A stretch of 18,204 nucleotides of DNA from Euryarchaeota archaeon UBA40 (GCA_002506875.1 DAYJ01000026.1:18985-37188), one strand, 5' to 3'. Numbered from the stretch's first letter, positions 7,001-12,607 are shown. Program-made: numbers and translations. The notes: generated by a model from the sequence alone, not told the origin.

Positions 7001-8831
7001 CGAGGCTCTCAACCTCTGCACCAAACACAACCTGCCCACCGAGGTCCTGGACAGTAAGACCATGCTCAATCAGATGATGGGATCCCGATACAGATACTCG
7101 TCCCGAACTTGGGCCGCCCCAGAGAAGATATCCGTCACCAAATGCATCGTACGCAGAAGTTGTCTGGAATGTCGGAAGATTTCGTACCGTGACAGAGGTT
7201 TCATCTGACATCAATAAGGTAATGTCACGATGATCGGCCGCCGTCCATTGATCGATGTGAACAGATGGGCCATCATCCCAGAGAGAAGTACCATTCAGAA
7301 CCTCAATTCCATGATCGGCATCCTCCGTGTGAAGAGATGTCGCTTGGAAGGATCCTCCGTCAACCACAACTGATGCACCTCCATCCCGGCCTCCTCCAGA
7401 GATATTGAGACTCTGGGCTGTAACATGTGCATCCTGTTCGAGAACCGCTCCACGGTACCATCCAATCAACTGAACAGATGTAAGGTCTGATTCAGACCAT
7501 ATGCAACGAAGGCCCGTAGATACACGATCTGATGCAATGTATGGTCGTTCTAGAAGCACATCCTCTAGCTGATGGTTACCAGTAATGAGTTCCAAACCGT
7601 CCTCTACAGTAGATGTCCCTGTCATATTTACTCCAATCAAAATCGATGATGTACTGGCAAGAGTTCCAAACTTACCAGCCGTAACCCAATCTGAATTACT
7701 GAGATGAAGTGTTGCAGCCCCTATCGTGTCGATTAATCGATCTGATACCGAAAGATCCACTCCATCGAGGTTAGCAGTTCCCGAACCTCGGAGCATGACA
7801 CCTTCCGCAAATCCGGTTCCAGTGAAGGAATAGATGTTAATCGTGCCATCCACGCCAAGATGAAGAGCAGGGTGTGTTCCAGACCCTGCTACTGTTACAT
7901 TGGCAACGAAGCCATCAATCACGCCCTCAGCGTGAATTGCTTCCCGCACCGTACCTCCAGATGTGGTCGCGATGTTGTCAATAACACCTCCAGAAGATGA
8001 CGCCCAATCAACGACGATGCCGTTCTCGCCGGTTAAGTGAATAGAGCCAATCCACGTATCTGCAGCTCCAGTCTGTGATACGCCTACATTCGCATCAGTC
8101 AAATTGAGATTAGTTACTGAGAGGTTTGCACCACCGTGAATCTGAACTCCTATGCCAATATCGTCTCCAATTAGTTCCAAGGCCGTTAGATTACCACCTG
8201 GATTCAACAATATGATGGCGGAGGAGTTTACGGCCTCAACAAGAGGGACATTGACCGAAGTTGAAGCAAGGCTCAAACAAGCAATCGCTGAATCTGAGCA
8301 GTGTAAACTCGAATCCGAAGGGACTGACAGGGAGCCTCCATCGATACGGTAACCTATCTGAGCACCTTCAACGAGGGGACTCATCCCTGAGGTAATGGAC
8401 AAATCACCGGACACGTCGAATCCCCCACGCGAGTGTGTGATTGTAGATTGGCCAATTATCGCAGACCCGCTCGAATCTATATGGAAGCCCTGCCATACTG
8501 GACGGTCACTAGTTGGATAACGAAAAGTCCCATAGATTTCGGATGGATTATTCTCTGTCCCTTCAATTACTAGATTTCCTTGAATAGTGATTGTGACGTC
8601 TTCAGTCACATCGATTTCAGCACCTGCAGCAATGGTCAATGTTGCACCTGGAGCAACTGTAACCGCTTGATCCACAACGTGGGAACCAGACCAAACCGTG
8701 TTTGATGAGATAGTCTGGGATGCTGTGACACTCAGTATTGGTGCGGCGGATAAGCCTAGGAAAAGAAGTCCTAGGACAATGGAGGTGAGCCGCCTCATAG
8801 ATGCAGGATGGATGGCCTCTCTCTTATCCAT
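4062..8831 (-). CDS. Giant beta-helix surface protein with TSP3 repeats and C-terminal anchor
   Basis: A 1589-residue secreted protein. The signal peptide is MRRLTSIVLGLLFLGLSAA with likely cleavage near SVTAS; because it fits better from the second Met, ATG at 8798 is a serious alternative to 8831. Most of the length is Gly/Ser/Thr/Asn-rich short beta strands typical of right-handed parallel beta-helices. Strand-cap blocks of the form vxVxxGaTLxIxxGAxIxV recur near residues 45-75, 670-700 and 895-930. A regulatory-like beta-sandwich (RVRILDRGFPVEGATVIVG) precedes the third block. Near residues 1335-1440 is a PKD/cadherin-like domain (PTITITQPVNDQVTYLGD, GTYVLTVSVRDPAG), then Asp-rich TSP3 repeats with four or more Cys. 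The C-terminus is one hydrophobic helix followed by RQRRNSDG, an outside-in membrane anchor. The role is probably adhesion, surface coat or polymer binding; no catalytic motif was recognised. It follows tRNA-Pro by 24 bases. Confidence 0.9.
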   Translation of the reverse strand: MDKREAIHPASMRRLTSIVLGLLFLGLSAAPILSVTASQTISSNTVWSGSHVVDQAVTVAPGATLTIAAGAEIDVTEDVTITIQGNLVIEGTENNPSEIYGTFRYPTSDRPVWQGFHIDSSGSAIIGQSTITHSRGGFDVSGDLSITSGMSPLVEGAQIGYRIDGGSLSVPSDSSLHCSDSAIACLSLASTSVNVPLVEAVNSSAIILLNPGGNLTALELIGDDIGIGVQIHGGANLSVTNLNLTDANVGVSQTGAADTWIGSIHLTGENGIVVDWASSSGGVIDNIATTSGGTVREAIHAEGVIDGFVANVTVAGSGTHPALHLGVDGTINIYSFTGTGFAEGVMLRGSGTANLDGVDLSVSDRLIDTIGAATLHLSNSDWVTAGKFGTLASTSSILIGVNMTGTSTVEDGLELITGNHQLEDVLLERPYIASDRVSTGLRCIWSESDLTSVQLIGWYRGAVLEQDAHVTAQSLNISGGGRDGGASVVVDGGSFQATSLHTEDADHGIEVLNGTSLWDDGPSVHIDQWTAADHRDITLLMSDETSVTVRNLPTFQTTSAYDAFGDGYLLWGGPSSGRVSVSGSHHLIEHGLTVQDLGGQVVFGAEVESLGFNTTSAIDGSVTLPIFETGHTTVTATSGGIGTTQMTDSSSGIIQIPLLPTSGDWRITTGNTAVLQGGNFTIPGDLIIESGAALHLVRATLMLNSNAFYTSEGGQLFGAEGSITGGTGSHGSVFSPLAYSGDLTVDQPVEVNCTENATADGNFLSTLTIGSGCTLTVHGSVNGDVILSSGASVLVESPIRVRILDRGFPVEGATVIVGALQMNTASDGTAEGSVVSARYEEIESVITGTVTIVVRQQGIESLRSWDTSSPFDEDISVSTLDAGTLTGWTRIEPQFSPVHLLGDLVVPAGVTLQILPQASLRIGSSMTVDIQGNLDAEDATITGYDWLSLRISGDAMIRGTQVTGGPIDVASDGVLTVIDSLLNAAPIDSTGSSQVIVQSSRLLGSSTCLSGMDQSVLNVQDTTFESCHQQGILAFGSIVEFTDITLAPGNGRGIWLQSANGNVTNLESTEHTGKAALLLEDVGDLRVRGGTFNASLEPALISQYTDSLDIVGGNIIASTGVMLEESSGIMESMSFDGGGTGAVGLRVDGSTSRLLTLRNLSFHGWAHGIELIGDKDDLENPAVRIEECNIDTIESISSVSLPFLATSTTLTGSVNVSTTAFSFEAALISSMPAGGIEVIDPATVRIAEERRIILQDQSGNALDSGLIEYYLPEFHSSLPAQSAIVENGDSIILYHRVMTQDFDLTYPQVQLDSTAGGYLSEINSVEVGDGMSSDIVIQMDTNTVPTITITQPVNDQVTYLGDALLIEVQVTDPDVIQASALMVTYEISEEGSSDSQQIGSETGFAHPYAILSNTVYPTELGTYVLTVSVRDPAGGVATDSIIFQVWPQDNDNDFIDTCQTTGDYAWYDPVEEVRCGPDEYDEDDDNDGMRDTLDSFPNDPCAWQDTDQDGNPDEIVDSCTTDLIADDDDDDDGILDQDDSDPKVPLTVSESTSEDPLIVTLLSPGVILPLLVVVVATALLARQRRNSDG
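4203..4490 (-). repeat. Thrombospondin type 3 / Ca-binding Asp repeats in the beta-helix protein
   Basis: The coding strand gives several DxDxDG-type loops in a row: DNDNDFIDTC, DEDDDNDGMRDTLDSFPNDP, DTDQDGNPDEIVDSC and a run of seven Asp followed by GILDQDDSDP. These are the calcium-coordinating units of TSP3 repeats and often form a rigid stalk. They lie between the PKD-like domain and the membrane anchor, consistent with a stalk holding the beta-helix away from the cell. Confidence 0.85.
4236..4256 (-). repeat. GAT trinucleotide tract coding for seven Asp
   Basis: Read on the minus strand this is six consecutive GAT codons followed by GAC, a perfect trinucleotide microsatellite inside the TSP3 region. 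Slippage here would change the number of Asp residues without breaking the frame. Confidence 0.85.
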
Positions 8832-8855
8832 GCCGTTGAACCGTCAGGTCAAGAT

Positions 8856-8933
8856 TGGTGGGTCCGCCCGGATTTGAACCGGGGTCTGACGGCCCCCAGC
8901 CGCCAAGTATAGACCAAGCTAACCCACGGACCC
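8856..8933 (-). tRNA. tRNA-Pro, anticodon GGG, with encoded CCA
   Basis: Folded by hand. The acceptor stem GGGTCCG / CGGACCC is perfect (7 bp), and the discriminator A at 8859 is followed by an encoded CCA (8858-8856). The anticodon stem is GGCGG / CCGTC (one G-U pair) with loop CTGGGGG, giving U33 and anticodon GGG, which reads CCC and CCU. The T arm is CCCGG-TTCAAAT-CCGGG. The D arm is weak (G-U, G-C, U-A, U-U) but keeps A14, G18-G19 and A21. The variable loop is AGAC. No intron is seen. It sits 22 bases after the rpoN stop codon and 24 bases before the giant surface-protein gene, on the same strand, so it is probably released by RNase P and RNase Z from a longer transcript. Confidence 0.96.
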
Positions 8934-8938
8934 GTGGT

Positions 8939-8955
8939 TCCGAGATGAACTCGGA
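8939..8955 (-). other. 6-bp hairpin filling the rpoN-tRNA spacer
   Basis: The minus strand reads TCCGAG-TTCAT-CTCGGA, a perfect 6-bp stem with a 5-base loop. It begins at the base after the rpoN stop codon and ends 5 bases before the mature tRNA 5' end. No U-run follows, so it is not a standard intrinsic terminator. It could shield the mRNA 3' end after RNase P cleavage or help position the tRNA precursor for processing. Confidence 0.5.
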
Positions 8956-9162
8956 TCAAATCTCCCGCGTGGTGCTGAATGGCGCGATATCGTCAATCAA
9001 ATCCACGTGAGATACAAACATCCGGCGGCAGCAGTAACGCTCGACTTTGAGATCAGAGAGTATGTCTCCTGCGTCTTCACCTGCTTCCATGCGCTCCACA
9101 TAGCGGTCCCAAAGGTGACCGATGACCTTACCACAACTAAAACATCGAACTGGAATGAGCAT
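8956..9162 (-). CDS. rpoN: DNA-directed RNA polymerase subunit N
   Basis: A small subunit of archaeal RNA polymerase (homologue of eukaryotic Rpb10) that joins the assembly platform with subunits D, L and P. The 68-residue protein has the family's signature: IPVRCFSCGKVIG at residues 3-15 and RYCCRRM near 42-48, giving the CxxC...CC zinc site (C7, C10, C44, C45), then HVDLID. Family length is 65-75 residues. ATG at 9162 is 6 bases after the S9 stop, and the end of the S9 gene supplies an AGGTGAT ribosome-binding site at good spacing, so translation is probably coupled within the operon. Confidence 0.97.
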   Translation of the reverse strand: MLIPVRCFSCGKVIGHLWDRYVERMEAGEDAGDILSDLKVERYCCRRMFVSHVDLIDDIAPFSTTREI

Positions 9163-9168
9163 CTTGAA

Positions 9169-9612
9169 TCACCTGTAGGACTTCTGCTTCTTCTTGCGAG
9201 CACCGCGGCCCATTTGATGCTTGGGCTCCTTGCGCCGGGGATCGTTTACGAGTAGGCTACGGTCAAAACGCAGATACTCATCGCGGAGTTCATCGTCTTC
9301 GCCAGCAGCGCCGTCGTTCCAAAACACGAGGCCGCGAGCAATAGCAGTACGAATTGCATCAACCTGACCCATCGTTCCACCTCCTTCAACTGAGATGTTG
9401 ATGTCAGCCTTTGCAAGGCGACCCATAGCATCAGCAATAGCGAGTGGTTCCATGGCCTTCATGCGAGCCATATCTGGCTGCATAATCTCGATAGGGCTAC
9501 CATTGACTCGAACTCGGCCCTTGCCTTTCTTGACACTAGCGCGAGCAATCGCAGTCTTACGCTTACCGCTAGATTCGACTGAGATCTTCTTCTTGCTACG
9601 AGCCGCCATCAT
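9169..9612 (-). CDS. rps9: Small subunit ribosomal protein uS9 (archaeal S9)
   Basis: A component of the 30S head whose C-terminal tail reaches the P-site tRNA. Recognised by SGKRKTAIARASVKKGKGRVRVNG near the N-terminus, SVEGGGTMGQVDAIRTAIARGL in the middle, and the conserved basic end DPRRKEPKHQMGRGARKKKQ-KSYR. The start overlaps the L13 stop as ATGA. Two consecutive ATG codons (9612 and 9609) follow a strong GGAGGTGA site, and the second has the better spacing, so the protein may be 146 or 147 residues. The Lys-rich N-terminal extension (AARSKKKISVESS) is a common archaeal-type extension. Confidence 0.97.
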   Translation of the reverse strand: MMAARSKKKISVESSGKRKTAIARASVKKGKGRVRVNGSPIEIMQPDMARMKAMEPLAIADAMGRLAKADINISVEGGGTMGQVDAIRTAIARGLVFWNDGAAGEDDELRDEYLRFDRSLLVNDPRRKEPKHQMGRGARKKKQKSYR

Positions 9613-10091
9613 GCCTCACCTCCGAAACGTGTGATATCCGCACCAAGTGACTCTGAGATGTCCTCCAAACGAACAAAACTGTTTGGAAGACCACGGTCGA
9701 ACTTCGAAGTGTCGCCCCACTCGTGGCCGTCAGGAAGGTCACCTTTGAGGTTACTGGGTGTACCAATTTCTACGCGAAGATTGCGTAGAGCGATTCGCCC
9801 TGAACGTGACTTCTGGTAAGGTAGCATACCGCGGACTGTTCTCTTTAGGATCTTGTCGGGCATACGTGGGAAAAACGGACCCTTGCGAGGGTGATTGAGT
9901 TCACGCTTGGATTTGTAGTCGCGGAATACTTCCGTTTTCTTACCGCTTACAACTGCCTTCTCGGCGTTGACAATAATGACGCGAGCACCATCACCGGCCT
10001 TTGCAGTAGAGAGTAACTGGTTCGCAACATGACTGGCCAGTCGGCCAAGCACCTTGTCAGATGCATCGTAGACAAACGTTGTCTCAGCCAA
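9609..10091 (-). CDS. rpl13: Large subunit ribosomal protein uL13
   Basis: A 50S subunit protein involved in early assembly. The 160-residue sequence shows the archaeal/eukaryotic L13 form: VYDASDKVLGRLASHVANQL at the N-terminus, VIIVNAEKAVVSGKK, the RGPFFPRMPDKI-type block (here KGPFFPRMPDKILKRTVRGMLPYQ), and RIALRNLRVEIGTP. The start is a TTG at 10091, overlapping the last 8 bases of the L18e gene; no ATG or GTG is available before the conserved region. A GGGGGTG stretch about nine bases upstream, inside the L18e gene, supports this start. Its stop codon overlaps the S9 start. Confidence 0.96.
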   Translation of the reverse strand: MAETTFVYDASDKVLGRLASHVANQLLSTAKAGDGARVIIVNAEKAVVSGKKTEVFRDYKSKRELNHPRKGPFFPRMPDKILKRTVRGMLPYQKSRSGRIALRNLRVEIGTPSNLKGDLPDGHEWGDTSKFDRGLPNSFVRLEDISESLGADITRFGGEA

Positions 10092-10449
10092 GGATTAGCA
10101 CCCCCGTTCCCTTAGGGTTCTCGTTCATCAGCTCACGGATTGTGATTACGCGTCCGCCTGCCTGTTCAATCTTGACTCGAGCACCACTGCTCACGCTGTA
10201 TGCGGCGACGGTGCGTTTGCCTGAAACCAATCCACTACCAAGGAGCTTGCCAGGCACGAGGACGGTTGCATCCTCAGGCATGTGCCGCTCCAAACGGCTC
10301 AGATTGGGCTCGGCCCAGTTCTTACGACTTCTTTCGAGTCGATTCGCAACATCTCGCCACAGCGCAGCACCAGTGGACCGAGTCTGGGCCTTTAGGTCGG
10401 AGATGAGCTCCACCAGGCCCTCATTGGTCTTCGTGTTTTGTCTTGCCAT
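10084..10449 (-). CDS. rpl18e: Large subunit ribosomal protein eL18 (L18e)
   Basis: A 50S protein found in archaea and eukaryotes but not bacteria, which fixes the domain of life. The 121-residue sequence has WRDVANRLERSRKNWAEPNLSRLERH, then TVLVPGKLLGSGLVSGKRTVAAYSVSSGARVKIEQAGG, and ends GTGVLILG, as is typical of the family. It is the first gene of the operon. ATG at 10449 is preceded by GAGGGAG, a plausible ribosome-binding site, and lies opposite a divergent plus-strand gene 142 bases away, so the operon promoter must be in that gap. Confidence 0.97.
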   Translation of the reverse strand: MARQNTKTNEGLVELISDLKAQTRSTGAALWRDVANRLERSRKNWAEPNLSRLERHMPEDATVLVPGKLLGSGLVSGKRTVAAYSVSSGARVKIEQAGGRVITIRELMNENPKGTGVLILG

Positions 10450-10491
10450 GTGACTCCCTCGATGTATTGGGGATTCCGGCGACCGACCCTT

Positions 10492-10501
10492 CCGATATGA
10501 A
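10492..10501 (-). promoter_or_regulatory. Possible TATA element for the L18e operon
   Basis: In the 142-base divergent gap, the minus strand reads TTCATATCGG about 45 bases before the L18e start. An archaeal TATA box here would put the transcript start about 25 bases further on, leaving a short leader that contains the GGGAG site. The match is imperfect. No clear TATA box was found for the divergent plus-strand gene. Confidence 0.3.
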
Positions 10502-10591
10502 CCCTTTGAGCGAAAATGGAAGACGGCTCCAAGGGATGAGTATCAGAAAAGGGGGGAATGATTCATTCGTCCGACCCTCCCTGTGCGCACC

Positions 10592-11032
10592 ATGAGCAAC
10601 TGGATGGACCTGATGACCGAGGCGATGACTGGCGATACAACCGATGTAGTGGCCACCCATCGGCTACTGAAACAATGTGAGGAGGCAGCAATGGCTGAAG
10701 TCCAAGCACTTCTAGGCTCATCAGAAGAGGTCTCGGCTGCAATGACTTCGCTTTATGGGGCACTTTCTGCATACGTCCAAGCTGTCACCCTTCGAGCTAA
10801 AGCAGAAGGGGCTGAGCCTGGAGATCTCGATCACGCTTTCCGCACTGGACAATCCTACGGCGTCTCCTGTGTGTTGAACCACCTTATCGATGACTTGGTT
10901 GATCCAAACTCTGGATCTATCCTCGCAAGCCTAGATGAGTTCAGCGACTCCCTACACAACGAAATCACCTCTCAAGTCGATGAAGCGGGCCTTACGGTCG
11001 AAGTTCTCGATGCCAAAGGCGACATGATTTAG
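10592..11032 (+). CDS. Acidic helical protein of unknown function
   Basis: A 146-residue soluble protein whose family I do not recognise. It has no signal peptide or membrane segment, is acidic, and is likely mostly helical, with Ala/Glu/Leu-rich stretches (HRLLKQCEEAAMAEVQALL, SLYGALSAYVQAVTLRAKAE). A more distinctive centre is FRTGQSYGVSCVLNHLIDD. ATG at 10592 is chosen; a GTG three codons upstream at 10583 is also in frame but has less support. It faces away from the L18e operon, so the two may share a divergent regulatory region. Forty-three bases after its stop is a small membrane protein gene on the same strand, which may be its partner. Confidence 0.8.
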   Translation: MSNWMDLMTEAMTGDTTDVVATHRLLKQCEEAAMAEVQALLGSSEEVSAAMTSLYGALSAYVQAVTLRAKAEGAEPGDLDHAFRTGQSYGVSCVLNHLIDDLVDPNSGSILASLDEFSDSLHNEITSQVDEAGLTVEVLDAKGDMI

Positions 11033-11075
11033 ACTCATCAATAAGTTAATTCTGGATTCTCAATTTGGAATAAAA

Positions 11076-11225
11076 ATGGATGATGGGAAGTCAGGCGAAG
11101 ATGACCCTAAATTGATGCTGCGGTTTGGTATGGTTTTCTTCGCAATAATTGGTTTAGTGATTCTTTTGAGAATATTCACTTCTGATACGCAATATCCAGA
11201 TCTTATTGGCGAGTTTATAGAATGA
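11076..11225 (+). CDS. 49-residue single-pass membrane protein, unknown function
   Basis: A short frame that length filters would miss. It begins MDDGKSGEDDPKLMLRFG, an acidic and then mildly basic N-terminus, followed by a clean hydrophobic helix of about 16-18 residues (MVFFAIIGLVILLRIF) and a polar end TSDTQYPDLIGEFIE. The layout suggests one transmembrane segment. It starts after an A-rich stretch (ATAAAA) and ends 13 bases before the convergent SMR gene stop. No homologue is recognised. The hydrophobic block flanked by charged ends, and the lack of any competing gene, support it as real. Confidence 0.6.
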   Translation: MDDGKSGEDDPKLMLRFGMVFFAIIGLVILLRIFTSDTQYPDLIGEFIE

Positions 11226-11238
11226 TAAAATGTTTGAA

Positions 11239-11571
11239 TCACTCGAATGAAGCATCACTGAATAACCTCATCACGAGGATTCCTGCAATGATTAGGCCCA
11301 TCCCAATAATTGCACCAGGATCTAATCGTTGCCCATACAAAATGTAGGATACTATAGCAATCCCCACTATACCTGCACCTGACCAAATCGCGTAAACCAC
11401 TCCTACAGGAATTGTATCCAATGTAAGAGACATGAAATAAAAAGCAGAACAATATCCAATGATGACAATCACGGATGGAATGAGATTAGTGAATCCCTCT
11501 GTAGCCTTCAGAGAAGCGGTAGCGGTAACCTCCGATACAATTGCAAGACCAAGGTAAATCCAGCGCCCCAT
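11239..11571 (-). CDS. Small multidrug resistance (SMR) family exporter, EmrE/QacE type
   Basis: A proton-coupled exporter of cationic compounds, working as an antiparallel dimer in the membrane. From ATG at 11571 the protein is 110 residues, the same length as EmrE, with four hydrophobic helices. The essential Glu is at position 14 (IYLGLAIVSEVTATASLK). The second and third helices hold GYCSAFYFMSLTLDTIPVG and VYAIWSGAGIVGIAIVSY, and the fourth holds YGQRLDPGAIIGMGLIIAGI, all close to family signatures. The frame continues upstream to 11673, but that stretch is not SMR-like and contains the likely promoter. Substrate cannot be read from the sequence; some SMR proteins export guanidinium or small osmolytes rather than drugs. 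Confidence 0.95.
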   Translation of the reverse strand: MGRWIYLGLAIVSEVTATASLKATEGFTNLIPSVIVIIGYCSAFYFMSLTLDTIPVGVVYAIWSGAGIVGIAIVSYILYGQRLDPGAIIGMGLIIAGILVMRLFSDASFE

Positions 11572-11614
11572 AAATCGGGGACGAATAGATGTCAAATGAC
11601 TCATTCGCTTGATT

Positions 11615-11628
11615 GAGCGTTTAAGAAA
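11615..11628 (-). promoter_or_regulatory. Possible TATA element for the SMR gene
   Basis: The minus strand reads TTTTTCTTAAACG about 45-55 bases before ATG 11571. Initiation about 25 bases downstream would fall after ATG 11604, which supports 11571 as the start. The match to a TATA box is partial. Confidence 0.3.
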
Positions 11629-11749
11629 AAGGGGGCCGGGATGAAGGAAAGGCACGATGCACCAATCCCTCATCCCGAGGGTTAGAGGGAGAAGCGGCCG
11701 AAGCCGTATCTCACCTCATGTCATTGGGTCCAAAGGACAGTAATTCCAC

Positions 11750-11763
11750 AGCCATCAATGGCT
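11750..11763 (-). other. Short inverted repeat after the aquaporin-like gene
   Basis: AGCCAT-TG-ATGGCT on the minus strand begins 9 bases after the stop codon. It may form a small hairpin at the mRNA 3' end. No T-run follows directly, so termination is uncertain. Confidence 0.3.
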
Positions 11764-11772
11764 ATGAGTGGA

Positions 11773-12408
11773 TCATTCCTCTTCTGCAGAGAGGACCATC
11801 TCGTCAAAGTAGAGCCATGCTGCAGCTCCAACTCCACCGAGGATCATCATACCGAGGACCTGGACGATTGCGTCCGTGCCATATGATGCCGTGACAATCA
11901 TGCCACCAACACCGCCAGCGCTGACTACATCGATACCGCCGGACATGAGCATCCAAGCAAAGATACCCATTGCCCATCCGCCACCGAGGCGAGACCAGAC
12001 CATCATCAGTAGGAATGCGCCGATGAACGTCATCAGGATAACCGAAGCATCCAGAGAGAAGTTCGAGAGGTACGACGTGAATGCCGCCTCAACCATTGCA
12101 TCGTGTCCCTGACCCTTCATGACCCACCAGTCAATCGAGTAAGCGACTACTCCACCTAGAATCTGCATGAGCCAAGCTAGCACACCAGTCTGCCAGTCCA
12201 TCTCCTGCTTCATCACTCGGCCAAGGGTGATCCACGGGAGAATCATAGCGCCCGAGAGCGTCATCATCATCACCGCGAGAACAAGCCCCGCTGCCATTGC
12301 GTTCGTCACTCCCGAAGTCCCGACTGCCATGCTCGTCATGAAGTACACAACGGCAAGTGAGCCCAGGAATTCGTTCGTCATCATTTTTCCATCAACAGTT
12401 TCAGTCAT
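11773..12408 (-). CDS. Aquaporin-like (MIP fold) membrane protein lacking NPA motifs
   Basis: A 211-residue protein with about six hydrophobic helices. The first half follows the aquaporin pattern: NEFLGSLAVVYFMTSMAVG (helix 1, with the EFLG Glu), AGLVLAVMMMT, then SGAMILPWITLGRV where aquaporins have SGAHxNPAVTxG. The Asn and Ala are changed to Leu and Trp, but SGA, Pro, Thr and Gly stay. In the second half SGGIDVVSAGG stands where SGAxMNPARSxG is expected, so the second NPA and the filter Arg are also missing. ATG at 12408 is chosen because the upstream ATG at 12462 lies inside a TATA box; AGAGG (near 12425) gives a ribosome-binding site. The fold assignment is inference from pattern and helix order. 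Water conduction as in classical aquaporins is not implied. Confidence 0.75.
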   Translation of the reverse strand: MTETVDGKMMTNEFLGSLAVVYFMTSMAVGTSGVTNAMAAGLVLAVMMMTLSGAMILPWITLGRVMKQEMDWQTGVLAWLMQILGGVVAYSIDWWVMKGQGHDAMVEAAFTSYLSNFSLDASVILMTFIGAFLLMMVWSRLGGGWAMGIFAWMLMSGGIDVVSAGGVGGMIVTASYGTDAIVQVLGMMILGGVGAAAWLYFDEMVLSAEEE

Positions 12409-12461
12409 ATTTTCTGCCTCTACTTTCCAATTAAGGATTGATACTTTCTCTTCAATTTTCA

Positions 12462-12469
12462 TATATAAA
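12462..12469 (-). promoter_or_regulatory. TATA box of the aquaporin-like gene
   Basis: TTTATATA on the minus strand is the clearest archaeal TATA box in the window. Transcription would begin about 25 bases downstream, near 12440, giving a leader of about 30 bases before ATG 12408. This rules out the ATG at 12462, which overlaps the box itself. Confidence 0.7.
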
Positions 12470-12588
12470 GAGGTCGGAAAAACTGCGTTTTAAGTGCTGA
12501 TTTGCGGTTTACCTGAGTATATCCGGTCTACCCAGCGTAGTCAAGTTTACTTTCTACACCAGTTCAGATATCAGTGAAATGATAATTT

Positions 12589-12607
12589 TCGTGACCTACG
12601 GTCACGA
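12589..12607. other. 8-bp near-perfect palindrome / hairpin
   Basis: The plus strand reads TCGTGACC-TAC-GGTCACGA, an 8-bp perfect stem with a 3-base loop. It lies in the 252-base gap between the aquaporin-like gene and the stop of the second giant gene, 54 bases after that stop. On the minus strand it is followed by GAAAATTAT, which is not a clean T-run. It could be the 3'-end hairpin of the giant mRNA or a DNA-binding site for a dimeric regulator. The rest of the gap (12470-12660) shows nothing else I can support. Confidence 0.5.

Noticed and set aside
8833..8852. TTGACC...GGTTCAA inverted repeat between tRNA and giant gene, considered as terminator
   Set aside because: The stem needs a bulge and lacks a T-run; too weak to call, though it weakly bears on whether transcription stops after the tRNA.
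11571..11673. Extended N-terminus of the SMR exporter
   Set aside because: Starting at 11571 gives exactly the EmrE length with Glu at position 14, and the extension contains the likely promoter.
11667..11681. CCCTC/GAGGG inverted repeat
   Set aside because: Only 5 bp, no T-run, and not placed at a gene end in a way that supports a role.
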